Part shown: piece by piece, positions 41,631 to 50,265 of the stretch | Numbering within the stretch: the first letter of the stretch is position 1 | Layout of the letters: the number at the start of each line of letters is the position of its first letter | Assembly (NCBI GenBank): GCA_035760705.1 | Contig: DASTSL010000016.1 | Span: forward strand, 1-64,000 | Source: Allomeiothermus sp035760705 | GTDB lineage: Bacteria; Deinococcota; Deinococci; Deinococcales; Thermaceae | Direction of reading: 5' to 3' | DNA: 64,000 nucleotides | Position numbers and translations under genes: made by a program | The notes under the pieces: generated by a model | Database searches by the model: none | The model's input: the letters and a program-made list of their open reading frames with translations, nothing else | What the model was told of the DNA's origin: nothing

Positions 41631-42185
41631 ATGAACATCTACAAACTGGTGGGACGCAACGTCGAAATCACCGAGGCCCTCAAGAACTATCTCGACAAGA
41701 AGCTCACCCGCCTGGATCGCCTGGCCGAGGGTGTGGGGATCACGGATGCGCGCGTGGTTTTGGCGATGGCCCAGAGCCCCCGTATCGGCAACCGGGCCAA
41801 GGCCGAGATCCAGGTCAACCTGCCCAGGGGGTTGGTCCGGGTGGAGGAGTCCGACGCCGACATGTATGCGGCCATTGACCGCATGGTGGACCGGCTCGAA
41901 GTACAGCTCAAACGCTACAAGGAGCGCCACTTCCAGGAGTATCGCAACCATGTTCCGGTCATGGCCGGAATACCCGCCCCGCTCGAGCCGGAGACCGAAG
42001 AGGGCCCCCAGATCGTGCGCACCAAGCGCTTCGCCATGAAGCCTATGACCCCCGAGGATGCCGCTTTCGAGATGGAGGCTTTGGGCCACGACTTCTTCGT
42101 CTTCCGCAACGCCGAGACCGAGGACATCAACGTCATCTACCGCCGCCGCGACGGCGACTACGGCCTGATCGAGCCCACCTCCTGA
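41631..42185 (+). CDS. hpf: long-form ribosome hibernation promoting factor
   Basis: A 184-residue long HPF. The N-terminal RaiA-like domain shows MNIYKLVGRNVEITEALKNY and DADMYAAIDRMVDRLEVQLKRYK. The C-terminal dimerisation domain shows KRFAMKPMTPEDAAFEMEAL and FFVFRNAETEDINVIYRRRDG. It joins two 70S ribosomes into inactive 100S dimers in stationary phase. AAAGGAGG precedes the ATG, and a strong terminator follows. Confidence 0.93.
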   Translation: MNIYKLVGRNVEITEALKNYLDKKLTRLDRLAEGVGITDARVVLAMAQSPRIGNRAKAEIQVNLPRGLVRVEESDADMYAAIDRMVDRLEVQLKRYKERHFQEYRNHVPVMAGIPAPLEPETEEGPQIVRTKRFAMKPMTPEDAAFEMEALGHDFFVFRNAETEDINVIYRRRDGDYGLIEPTS

Positions 42186-42201
42186 GCAACCGGGAATCCC
42201 A

Positions 42202-42225
42202 GGGCGGCCTACGGGCCGCCCTTTT
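42202..42225 (+). terminator. Rho-independent terminator of hpf
   Basis: Stem GGGCGGCC / GGCCGCCC (42202-42209 and 42214-42221) with a 4-base loop and TTTT, 17 bases after the hpf stop. Confidence 0.9.
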
Positions 42226-42230
42226 GTAGT

Positions 42231-42339
42231 TAAGTATCTCTAGGATAGAAACGGGATAGGTGGAGAAGAGCGGTTCACCAGGCCACGCTGCGCACCCCGG
42301 AATTCACCCTTGCGCCACCCTTTTACCGGGGCGCACTTA
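42231..42339. mobile_element. MITE-like element, copy 2 (109 bp)
   Basis: Ends TAAGT and ACTTA, with inner ends TAGGATAGAA (left) and TTTTACCGGGGCGC (right). The outer 21 bases at the left match copy 1 at 18786 with one difference. A GTAG next to each end could be a target duplication. The right end supplies the TTA that is read as the TAA stop of the EnvC-like gene (42337-42339). No ORF. Confidence 0.6.
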
Positions 42340-43734
42340 GTAGAACACCGAGGGGTCCACGTAGCGGATGCTCCCCCCGTTGATGACGCCCACCCTGAAC
42401 CACACTTGCTCGGGGGCGATGAGAGCCCCGCCGCCGGTATAGCCCAGCAACTGCCCCCGGCCCACCCGCTGCCCCTCCTCGACCTGGAGGCTTTGCAGGT
42501 TGGTGTAGAGGGTGATCAGGTTCTGGCTGTGTTGGATGGTGACGGTGTAGCCGATGTTGGCTACGTAGATGATAGGGGGGATCACCACCCCGTCAGCGGC
42601 AGCTCGCACTGGGCTACCGGCGGAAGGACCAGAGATCTCCTGGAAGTCGTTGCCATCCTGGCCATAAGCGGCGGAGATGCGCCCGCTGGGGACCGGGAAC
42701 AATAGGCTCCCCACCAACTCGCGGGGGATGCTCGAGAGGTCCACCACCGGCCCGGGGTTGGTGGAAGGGTTCTGCTGGGTTTGCTGCTGGGCCCGCTGCT
42801 GCGCTTGCTGACGGCGGCGGGCCTCTTCCTGGCGGCGGCGTTCTTCCTCCTGCTGGCGGCGGATCTCGGCCAGGCGGCGCTGCTCGGCCATGATGGCGGC
42901 GCTAATGCGGCTGAACTCCTGACGCAGTTGTTGCTGCGAGACCAGCGTCTCGCGCAAAAGAACCCGGCGGCCCATCTGCTGCTGCTGGAGGTCGGCCAGT
43001 ACCCCCTGGAGGGTTTGGCGGCGGGCTGAAAGCACCTGGATGCGCTTCTCCCGCTCGGCCTGTTTCTCGTTGAGGTCCTTGACCAGCAAGGTGAGCCGGG
43101 TGCGCTCGTCTTGCAAAGAGGCCACGGTGGCTTGGATGCGGTCGATCAGGTCGGTCTGGCGTGAGCCCAAAGCATCGGTCCAGCGCACCCGCACCGCCAG
43201 GTCGGTGAAGGACTCGGCCCGCAGTAGGGGCAAGTAGCGGCTGGCCTGCTCGCGGTGCAGGCTATTGACTAACACCGCCAGGCGCTCCTTGAGCCCGGCC
43301 AACTCGGTCTCGAGGGCCTTGATTTTGGCCTCGGTCTCGCTCACCTGGCCTTGCAGGAGCTTGATCTGGCGGGAAAGCTCAGCCCGCTCGCGCTCGAGCC
43401 GGGTGATCTCGCCCTCGAGCGACCGCAGCTCAAAAAGGCGAGCCTGGGTGATTGCATCGAGCTGAGCTAGCTCGCGGTTGAGACTCTGGATGCGCTGCTG
43501 TTGCACATTTTGCAGCCGCTCGGCCTCGCGCAGTTGCTGTTGCAACTGGTTGAGGTTTTGGGAGAAAACAGGGAGCGAGAAAAGAAGCAATAAGCCCAAC
43601 GCCCAACGCCCAACGCCCAACGCGGAAAGAGGGCCTATGGCCTTGTGGCGAGAGGTGGGAGAATTCCTCCCAGGAGCCACCAGCCACCAGCTACTTGCCT
43701 TCAGGCGTTGGGCGTTTAGGGTTTCGCGTCTCAT
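42337..43734 (-). CDS. EnvC-like cell-wall hydrolase activator (degenerate M23/LytM domain)
   Basis: A 465-residue exported protein. The signal core LGLLLLFSLPVFSQ is followed by a long coiled coil (QLREAERLQNVQQQRIQSL through about residue 290). A Gln/Arg-rich linker precedes a C-terminal LytM domain. The domain keeps GRISAAYGQ and GYTVTIQHS, but the zinc-site positions of active M23 enzymes are changed: GNDFQEI, LYTNL and QVWFRV replace the His-containing motifs. This pattern is that of an activator such as EnvC, not an enzyme. The ATG at 43734 overlaps the ftsX stop (ATGA). The first 40 residues contain a repeat-derived stretch. Confidence 0.82.
   Translation of the reverse strand: MRRETLNAQRLKASSWWLVAPGRNSPTSRHKAIGPLSALGVGRWALGLLLLFSLPVFSQNLNQLQQQLREAERLQNVQQQRIQSLNRELAQLDAITQARLFELRSLEGEITRLERERAELSRQIKLLQGQVSETEAKIKALETELAGLKERLAVLVNSLHREQASRYLPLLRAESFTDLAVRVRWTDALGSRQTDLIDRIQATVASLQDERTRLTLLVKDLNEKQAEREKRIQVLSARRQTLQGVLADLQQQQMGRRVLLRETLVSQQQLRQEFSRISAAIMAEQRRLAEIRRQQEEERRRQEEARRRQQAQQRAQQQTQQNPSTNPGPVVDLSSIPRELVGSLLFPVPSGRISAAYGQDGNDFQEISGPSAGSPVRAAADGVVIPPIIYVANIGYTVTIQHSQNLITLYTNLQSLQVEEGQRVGRGQLLGYTGGGALIAPEQVWFRVGVINGGSIRYVDPSVFY
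43594..43621. repeat. four tandem GCCCAAC units inside the signal-peptide region
   Basis: Four exact 7-base copies in a row. On the coding strand they read GTTGGGC and encode ALGVGRWALG, immediately before the hydrophobic signal core of the EnvC-like protein. Related words (GGCGTTGGGCGTTTAGGG) occur near 43700. Confidence 0.85.
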
Positions 43735-44591
43735 AACGCTGTCTCCCGCAGATGGCTGCGGGCCGCCAAAAAGGCCCCGCCCGCGCCCAGGACCAGGGCC
43801 AGTAGCGCCAGCGCGGCGCCTGCTCTCAATAGGTCTTGCGTGCCCAGTACTGGCAGGAAGGGCAGAAGCTTCTGCAGCGCGTCGGAGATAAAGCCGTAAG
43901 AGAACATTCCCAAGCCTAAAGCGACCACCGAGGCCAGCAGGGTCAGAAGGAGCCCTTCCCACACGAAGGGGGCCTGGGCGAAGCGGCGGGTGGCCCCCAC
44001 CAGCATCATCACCCGCAGTTCTTCGCGGCGGCTTTGGATCGAGAGGCGGATGGTGCCCATCACGCTAAAGAGGGTATCCACCATCAGCAGCACGATCAGC
44101 AGGTTGGCCGCGATGCGCAGCCCGCCCAGCACCCGCACTAACTGCTCGGTGATGGCTCCCCCGTACTCCACCCAAGCGATGCCCTCGAGCTTTTCCAGCC
44201 GATCCGCCACCTGTTTGACGCTCTGGGGGTTCACCAGTTTGAGCCGCAGCGTATCGGGCAGGGGATTTTCGATGAGTTCGTTGGCCTGGGAAAGATAAGG
44301 GTAGGAAAGCTGGAGTGCCGCCAGGGCTTGCTCCTTGGTCTCCAGCCGGGCCTCCGCGACCTCGTTCCAGCCCTGGATCTGGGTCAGGATAGCCTCGGCG
44401 TTGGCGGTGGGTTTGAGGGCTGCTGCGATCTCGACATCGCGCTCGAGCGAGCCCACCACTCGGTCCAGGTTCCACAGCACCAAGCCGAGCAAAAAAAGCA
44501 AGGTGAAGGACACCAAGGAGGTGGTGAAGGTCGCGAGGCTGCTGGTGGTGTGCTGCCGGAGCGCCCGCAGGGCCTGGAGAAAGGCGTACAC
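43731..44591 (-). CDS. ftsX: cell-division membrane protein FtsX
   Basis: A 286-residue protein with four transmembrane helices: SLVSFTLLFLLGLVLWNL at the N-terminus and three in the C-terminal half. Between them lies a periplasmic domain (ANELIENPLPDTLRLKLVNP). QSRREELRVMMLVGATRRF is the typical FtsX cytoplasmic coupling segment. It recruits an EnvC-type activator, whose gene overlaps it by 3 bases downstream. TACAAT at 44598-44603 lies 6 bases before the GTG start (leaderless). Confidence 0.92.
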   Translation of the reverse strand: MYAFLQALRALRQHTTSSLATFTTSLVSFTLLFLLGLVLWNLDRVVGSLERDVEIAAALKPTANAEAILTQIQGWNEVAEARLETKEQALAALQLSYPYLSQANELIENPLPDTLRLKLVNPQSVKQVADRLEKLEGIAWVEYGGAITEQLVRVLGGLRIAANLLIVLLMVDTLFSVMGTIRLSIQSRREELRVMMLVGATRRFAQAPFVWEGLLLTLLASVVALGLGMFSYGFISDALQKLLPFLPVLGTQDLLRAGAALALLALVLGAGGAFLAARSHLRETAL

Positions 44592-44597
44592 GCATAG

Positions 44598-44603
44598 ATT
44601 GTA
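44598..44603 (-). promoter_or_regulatory. -10 for a leaderless ftsX-envC message
   Basis: TACAAT on the minus strand, 6 bases before the GTG start of ftsX. No ribosome site is seen in the gap. Confidence 0.45.
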
Positions 44604-44722
44604 CGGGGTCTGGGGTCAGATGCGTGAGGAAAGTGAGCGGGGGAGATGCTAAACGCCGAGGTGCTTATGGCTCATCGCTCATGGCCAAAGCCCTGGCTAT
44701 CCGCCACACGCATTTCGCTCAA

Positions 44723-45991
44723 TTACTCGAGCACGATCACCCGGTAGTCATTCAGATTGTTCTGCGTCGGGCCGGTGACCAGCAGGTCGCCCAGGCGGGA
44801 GAAAAAGCTGTGGGCGTCGTTGCGCTCGAGGTGTTCCTTGACGCTTAACCTTCGCGCCTCGGCTCTGGCCCAGGAGTCGGGGGTGAGAAAAGCCCCGGCG
44901 GCCTGGGTGTTGCCATCGATGCCGTCGGTGTCGGCGGCCAAAGCCCAGACTCCCTCCGATCCCAGCCGGTGGAGCAAGCCCAGCAAAAACTCCTGGTTGC
45001 GCCCGCCTTGGCCCGCTCCCCGCACCGTCACGGTAGCCTCGCCCCCCGAAAGGAGGACCACCGGAGGCCGCACCGGGGTCCCATGCGCGCGGATGCTCTG
45101 CACCAAAGCGGCGTGAAAACCGGCCAGCTCCCGCGCCTCCCCGCCGAAGCGATCGGAGAGGATTAGGGTCGGGTAACCGTGGGCTTCCCAGTAGGCTCGA
45201 GCCGCCTCCAGGAAGGTCTGATTCCCCCCCACCAGGCGGTTCTCCACCCGGGCGAGCGCCGGGTCGGCGGGCTTGAGGGTTTCGGGAATCTCCCCCCGCA
45301 GGCCACGCTCGAGGTGGGCTTTGGCCGCCGGGGCTTCGATCCGGTAGCGCTCGAGCACTTCCAGCGCCTCCGCGAAGGTGCTGGGGTCGGGCACCGTCGG
45401 CCCCGAGGCGATCACCGAGGGGTCGTCGCCCGGCACGTCGGAGAGGAGCAGGGCCAGGACCCGGGCTGGGGTGGCTCGCACCAGCCCCCCACCCTTGATC
45501 CGCGAGAGGTGCTTGCGCACCGCGTTCATCTCCTGGATGCTGGCCCCCGAACGCAGCAAAGCCTGGTTCAAGGCCTGCTTCTCGGCCAGCGAGATGCCGT
45601 CCGGAAGGCACCACAAAGCACTCCCGCCCCCCGAGACGAGGACCAGCAGGAGGTCATGGGGTTGCAGCCGGGAAGCCAGCTCCAGCGCTTTCTCCGCTGC
45701 CCGCACGCTGCGCTCGTCGGGGACGGGGTGAGCGGCAGGGAGGATGACTCCGCTCAGAGGTGAGGCGGTATCCCCCTTGGGCGTCGCCAGGTAAGGAACA
45801 CTGGGATAGCGCTCGAGGGCGGCCTCGCTGCTTTCGCGCAGCGAAACACACGCCTCGAGCATGGTCAGGGCGGCTTTCCCCACCGAAAGGATAAGGGCGG
45901 GCGGCTCTTGGGGCAGGGCTTGGCGGGTGAGTTCGCGGGGATGGGTGGCGGCCAGGGCATGGCGGAAGCTATTTTCCAGGACTTCCCGCAT
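44723..45991 (-). CDS. glycerate kinase, GckA/TtuD (type 2) family
   Basis: A 422-residue enzyme: N-terminal LILSVGKAALTMLEA, then LPAAHPVPDERSV, VSGGGSALWCLP and RKHLSRIKGGGL, and C-terminal ALAADTDGIDGNTQAAGAF, all characteristic of MOFRL-type glycerate kinases. It phosphorylates D-glycerate (2-phosphoglycerate in this family). The N-terminal part contains an in-frame repeat-coded segment CVSLRESSEAA. A malate synthase gene and glycolate oxidase genes are in the same window, fitting glyoxylate metabolism. Confidence 0.9.
   Translation of the reverse strand: MREVLENSFRHALAATHPRELTRQALPQEPPALILSVGKAALTMLEACVSLRESSEAALERYPSVPYLATPKGDTASPLSGVILPAAHPVPDERSVRAAEKALELASRLQPHDLLLVLVSGGGSALWCLPDGISLAEKQALNQALLRSGASIQEMNAVRKHLSRIKGGGLVRATPARVLALLLSDVPGDDPSVIASGPTVPDPSTFAEALEVLERYRIEAPAAKAHLERGLRGEIPETLKPADPALARVENRLVGGNQTFLEAARAYWEAHGYPTLILSDRFGGEARELAGFHAALVQSIRAHGTPVRPPVVLLSGGEATVTVRGAGQGGRNQEFLLGLLHRLGSEGVWALAADTDGIDGNTQAAGAFLTPDSWARAEARRLSVKEHLERNDAHSFFSRLGDLLVTGPTQNNLNDYRVIVLE
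45823..45849. repeat. 27-bp in-frame palindromic repeat, copy 2
   Basis: Identical to 41305-41331 across 27 bases and encodes the same VSLRESSE peptide within glycerate kinase, between the SVGKAALTMLEA helix and ALERYPSVPYL. Confidence 0.75.
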
Positions 45992-46059
45992 GAGCCTACG
46001 ATACTGCCCTGGACCAGCTCATCAAAAACTCCAGGACTCCCCCGGGTTCAGCCTGACGC

Positions 46060-47046
46060 TCAGCGCATCAGTGGGAGCTTTTTGGTTAAGTGACCTAACG
46101 AACTCACCCCTAAAGTACGGTAATACCACTTGAGATTAGGGGGGAGGGTAGGGCTCGAGGTCAACTCCACCGCGATGGCCTTGCCTTGGGCTGCCGCCGT
46201 TACCCGCGAGATCAGATAGTTCCAGCCGGTGCTCAAGCTAAGGTTGAAGATAGTGGTGAGGTCGGGGCAGGTCTCCGTTCCCATCACCTGCACGGCTTTG
46301 TCAGCGTAATACAACAAGGCTTCCTGGTCGTCTACTGCGGCTCCTGCGGTGGCCCGGTTGCCGATCTGGACGTAGCCGCTGGGGGTGGTCGCGCTGCCCA
46401 GGTAGGCGCTGATTTGGGCAACGGCGTCCACCTTAGCGTCGGGGGCGCTGGCGGTAACGGTGGAGGTACAGCCGTCAGGTGGCGTGAGCGAGAGAGGATC
46501 GGAATTGCTCGAGCTTTCCAGGCTGTAGGAAACTGTGCCTGCGGTAATGGTTGCGCTCCCCAGCACCACCGTCCCCGCGAGGCCGAGACCCTCAAGGTCG
46601 AGCCTGCCGTTTTGGCCGCTGGGCCATTCTCGCAAGGATAGGCTGCCCCCCCTAGCGGGTGGAGGTACGACTACCCGGAGGTCCAGGGGGGTGGTTTGGG
46701 TCAGTGAACCGGCGACCCCTTTGACCCGCAAGGCATAAGTCTGAGCCGCCAGGCTCCCCTCGGCGCTCACGCTGAGGGTGCTGCTCCCGGCGCTCAGACT
46801 GGCCGGGCTAAAGCTGGGGGTGATTCCCCGGGGAAGCGCCGAGCCATCGGCCTGCTCGAGGCTCAGGTTGACGTTTCCAGAAAACCCCCCGCTGGTCGAG
46901 ACGTTTACCGCGATGATCGCGTTGTCGCCCTGGGTAAGAGTAGGGCTGGCTGGGCTCGCGCTCAGGGTAAAGCTGCCGTTGGGGCTAGGGTTCGAGGTGC
47001 AAGCAGCGAGGAGTCCTAAGGTGAAGGTGAGGAGATACTTATGCAC
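46060..47046 (-). CDS. lipoprotein of unknown function
   Basis: A 328-residue predicted lipoprotein: signal MHKYLLTFTLGLLAAC with lipobox Cys16. An Ig-like beta domain follows (SFTLSASPASPTLTQGDNAIIAVNV, cited in part; NVNLSLEQADGSALP). A C-terminal region of unknown type contains two separated cysteines, GCTSTV and ETCPDL. The GTG at 47046 gives the signal peptide. It sits 59 bases after the copper-radical-oxidase-like lipoprotein on the same strand, so the two may work together at the cell surface. Confidence 0.65.
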   Translation of the reverse strand: MHKYLLTFTLGLLAACTSNPSPNGSFTLSASPASPTLTQGDNAIIAVNVSTSGGFSGNVNLSLEQADGSALPRGITPSFSPASLSAGSSTLSVSAEGSLAAQTYALRVKGVAGSLTQTTPLDLRVVVPPPARGGSLSLREWPSGQNGRLDLEGLGLAGTVVLGSATITAGTVSYSLESSSNSDPLSLTPPDGCTSTVTASAPDAKVDAVAQISAYLGSATTPSGYVQIGNRATAGAAVDDQEALLYYADKAVQVMGTETCPDLTTIFNLSLSTGWNYLISRVTAAAQGKAIAVELTSSPTLPPNLKWYYRTLGVSSLGHLTKKLPLMR

Positions 47047-47105
47047 GGTGGTTCCTAGATAGCTAGAGGATGGTTTAGATCGATTCTCTCACCGGTAGCG
47101 CTGGG

Positions 47106-48833
47106 TTAGCGAATCTGGATAATCCTTCCGACCGAGGGGACCCCTTTACCATCCACCAGGAACAGCATGTAGAAGCCGGGTGGGGCCAGGTTGGGATTCT
47201 CCGGAGCCTTGATGTATAGGAAACCTGTGCTACGGAAGGTGTTCGAGAAGTCCAAGTAATTGATGCGCTGATCAAAGTTCACCGAATGGGTCACCGAACC
47301 GAGGCGCAGCCAAGTCACTTTGCGGATGTCCCCAGCGTTTTGTACCCGTACCGAAAAACGCTGGCCGTAGCGCACTTGGGTAGGGTAGCGGGTGATCTCG
47401 GGGCGCTGGGTGACGAGCGAGCCATCCGGGTTGAAGAGGTAGGGTGGCCAGTAAACCTCTACGTCGGTGTTGTCGTCTTGGGGATTGCAGCCATCACAGC
47501 GGCCCCCGCCCCCGGTCATCACCCGTCCGTCGGGCAACAGGAGGGAGGTCGAATGGTAGCTGCGGAATTTTTGCGCTACAGCCGTGGGGTTCCATTGTTC
47601 GGTGATTGGATTCCAAAGCTCCGACTCATAGACGCGGTTCTCGAGGGCCTGGTTATTTACCCCAGGGCCTTTGGTGCCGCCGTTGACCCAAACCGTCCCA
47701 TCCGGCAGGATCGTGGCGTTGTGGTGGCGGCGAGGGTTTTTCATCGGACTGATGGGGCGTACTTCTTGTCCTGGGGGTTGGTTCAGGTCGATCACCACTG
47801 CCGAGTTAACCGGAAGATCGGTATCCCCATCGCCTGGGCTGCCGCCTGCCACCAAGAACTTGTCCTTGGCATACATCACCGAGGTTCCACTGTTGCGCAC
47901 CATTCCGTCACGACTGCGCGCCCCTCTGCCACCTAGATCTTCCCACCTGCCATCCCCCGTGGGGTCGAAGTACCCAAGTTTGTTCTCCTGACCCGAAACG
48001 AAGACTTTTCCGCTCGAAGTGACGGTCAGCCAAGGGTACTGGGGGTGGGCTCGGTTGAGCTTGGGGACGGCCAGCAGCCGTTTGGTAGCGGTGTTTCCCT
48101 CCACCCTCCAGACTTCGATCTGATCGAAATCCTGGCCATAGTTGATGCCGCCGATGATCATCATTTCCCCATTGGCCAGCGCGGTGACCGAAGGGTACCA
48201 GCGGGGGACGTACATGGGGGTATCGAGCAGCGTCCAGGTGTTGGTGAGGGAGTCGAAGAGATTGACGGTGGTGGTGCCCAGGTACTTGCCGTCTTTTTTG
48301 CCCAGGTGTCCCCCGGCCACGAAGGTGCGTCCGTCAGGGAGCGCGGCATGGCCCGCACAGAACAGCTCGGTTTGGGTGTTGTTCACCAGGGTATGGGTAT
48401 TGGTGATGGGATCCCAAATATCGGTGCTGTTTTTATTATGGGCGCTAGCGTAATCGGGGTCTTCCACGGCGGAATAAGTACTGTCGCCCGGCCCAAACGT
48501 CAGCACCTTGCCGCTAGGGAGCAGCGTCGCGTGAATAGGCATGATGGCCTTATTCGTTGGGTCGCCAGGGCGGTTCCAAGCGTAGCTTCCATCGGGCCAC
48601 TGTAGGATTTTCCCGAAGCAACCCTTCTCGTGTCGCTGGCTGGGAATGTCGTTAGGGGTGCCCTCACAGCCCTGCACGGCCCACACCGGGTTCAAATCCA
48701 GTCCCTGAGCTTCGATGTAGGTAGAGTCTTCCTGGGGTTGCTCGGTGACGCCGCAGGCCGCCAGGAGCGCCAGCATAATCAGTGCGACGATCAGCCGTTT
48801 AGGCTGGGCGAAATCTCGATATGGCTTACCCAT
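47106..48833 (-). CDS. copper radical oxidase-like lipoprotein (galactose/glyoxal oxidase family)
   Basis: A 575-residue protein with a lipobox (LIMLALLAAC, Cys27). A kelch-type seven-blade propeller has repeated PDGR and GGxx motifs, and a C-terminal DUF1929 domain follows. The candidate active site is complete: Cys159 (LFCAGH), Tyr213 (RWYPS), Tyr426-His427 (SYHSTSLLLPDG) and His515 (SVTHSV). Known members (galactose oxidase, glyoxal oxidase) form a Tyr-Cys crosslink, oxidise an alcohol or aldehyde and make H2O2. Substrate here is unknown; the pattern RWYP and YHS fits the glyoxal-oxidase branch. Confidence 0.82.
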   Translation of the reverse strand: MGKPYRDFAQPKRLIVALIMLALLAACGVTEQPQEDSTYIEAQGLDLNPVWAVQGCEGTPNDIPSQRHEKGCFGKILQWPDGSYAWNRPGDPTNKAIMPIHATLLPSGKVLTFGPGDSTYSAVEDPDYASAHNKNSTDIWDPITNTHTLVNNTQTELFCAGHAALPDGRTFVAGGHLGKKDGKYLGTTTVNLFDSLTNTWTLLDTPMYVPRWYPSVTALANGEMMIIGGINYGQDFDQIEVWRVEGNTATKRLLAVPKLNRAHPQYPWLTVTSSGKVFVSGQENKLGYFDPTGDGRWEDLGGRGARSRDGMVRNSGTSVMYAKDKFLVAGGSPGDGDTDLPVNSAVVIDLNQPPGQEVRPISPMKNPRRHHNATILPDGTVWVNGGTKGPGVNNQALENRVYESELWNPITEQWNPTAVAQKFRSYHSTSLLLPDGRVMTGGGGRCDGCNPQDDNTDVEVYWPPYLFNPDGSLVTQRPEITRYPTQVRYGQRFSVRVQNAGDIRKVTWLRLGSVTHSVNFDQRINYLDFSNTFRSTGFLYIKAPENPNLAPPGFYMLFLVDGKGVPSVGRIIQIR

Positions 48834-48986
48834 ATTAGATTCAGGATAGAGGCTGGCTCGTTAACTCCCAGTGAAGCGCTTTAGCGTGTCGCACAACGGG
48901 CTTTTCCTGAACCGTTATGGGGTCATAACCGTATTGTCGCTACGAAACGCTGGAGTAACAGCTAAGGTTACGAGATCAATTGAAAT

Positions 48987-50249
48987 CTATAATTCACCCC
49001 GGTAGGCCCGGTCCAGCACCTCGAGCGTGTGCGTTACCGGCAGCTCCCGGCCCAATCGCTTGAGGTGGGTCTGGATCTGGGTGAAACAGCCGATGTTGCC
49101 GGTCACCACCATCTGGGCTTCGGTCGCCAGGATGTTGCGGGCTTTGCGCTCGCCCAAAGTGGCCGCGATCTCGGGCTGCTCGAGGTTGTAGGTCCCCGCC
49201 GAGCCGCAGCACAGATCGCCCTCGGGGATCTCGACCAGCTCGAGGCCGGGAATGCTGGCGAGCAGCTGGCGTGGTTCCGCGCGCACCCCCTGGGCGTGGG
49301 CCAGGTGGCAGGCGTCGTGGTAGGCCACTCGGAGGGGTTTTTTGAGGGGTGGCGGGGGAGTGATCCCCAGTTCGGCCAGAAACACCGAGACGTCCTTGAC
49401 CCGCGCGGCGAAGGCCTTGGCCTCGGCTTCTTCCGACTCGCCATGAAAGAGGAGGGGGTATTCTTTCAAGCCCGAGCCGCAGCCCGCGGCATTGGAGATA
49501 ATCGCGTCCACATCTTTGGGGAAAGCCCGCAGGTTGTTCCGTGCGAAGCCCAAGGCCCTAGCCCTTTCCCCGGTGTGCATGGCGAGCGCCCCGCAACAGC
49601 TCTGGCCCTTGGGGATGACGATCTCCACCCCGTTCTGGACCAGCACCCGTAGCGTGGCGGTGTTGAAGCCGGGCTCGAGCACCTGCTGGGCGCAGCCCGC
49701 CAGGAAAGCGACCCGGGCCCGCCGGGTTCCCACCGCCGGGATGACCTCGGGCAGAGGCTCGGCCAGCGGGAGCCGGTCGGGGAGGAGGTCGAGCGGGGCT
49801 TGCAGCATCCTCGGCAGCACCGGTTTGAGGAGCTTGCCCATCTTTCCCAGGGTCGCCGCCATGCGGAAGCGGGCCGGGTAGGGCAGGGTCTCTTGGAGGG
49901 CGAGCCGGAAGACCCGCTGGAAGGGTGAGCGGTGGCGCTTGGGCTCGCTCCAGCCGCGGAAGGTGCTGATGAGTTCGCCGTAGGGGACCCCACTGGGGCA
50001 GGCGGTCACACAGCCTAAGCAGCCCAGGCACTTGTCGAGGTAGGGGAGGGCTTCGTCGAGTTGCAACCCGCCCTCGAGCACCTCCTTCATCAGAAAGATG
50101 CGCCCGCGGGGAGAATCCATCTCCTCACCCAGCACAGCGTAGGTGGGGCAGGCCGGGAGGCAGAAGCCGCAGTGAACGCAGGCTTCGATGGCGTGGGCCA
50201 TCACCTCCCCCTGGGGGCCGAGCGGTCCGGTGTCGATTTTGTGTTGCAT
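48987..50249 (-). CDS. glcF: glycolate oxidase iron-sulfur subunit
   Basis: A 420-residue protein with two [4Fe-4S] ferredoxin motifs: CVHCGFCLPACP and CLGCLGCVTACP. Two CCG domains follow (CAQQVLEPGF, GQSCCGALAMHTG and DACHLAHAQGV, DLCCGSAGTYN). It receives electrons from GlcD/GlcE and passes them to the quinone pool. It is the third gene of glcDEF on the minus strand, 16 bases after glcE. Confidence 0.92.
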   Translation of the reverse strand: MQHKIDTGPLGPQGEVMAHAIEACVHCGFCLPACPTYAVLGEEMDSPRGRIFLMKEVLEGGLQLDEALPYLDKCLGCLGCVTACPSGVPYGELISTFRGWSEPKRHRSPFQRVFRLALQETLPYPARFRMAATLGKMGKLLKPVLPRMLQAPLDLLPDRLPLAEPLPEVIPAVGTRRARVAFLAGCAQQVLEPGFNTATLRVLVQNGVEIVIPKGQSCCGALAMHTGERARALGFARNNLRAFPKDVDAIISNAAGCGSGLKEYPLLFHGESEEAEAKAFAARVKDVSVFLAELGITPPPPLKKPLRVAYHDACHLAHAQGVRAEPRQLLASIPGLELVEIPEGDLCCGSAGTYNLEQPEIAATLGERKARNILATEAQMVVTGNIGCFTQIQTHLKRLGRELPVTHTLEVLDRAYRGEL

Positions 50250-50265
50250 AGGTCTCCCAAAAGCG

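Noticed and set aside
43594..43621. GCCCAAC tandem array as a CRISPR-like repeat
   Set aside because: The units are contiguous with no spacers and lie in a coding frame, so this is a simple tandem repeat.
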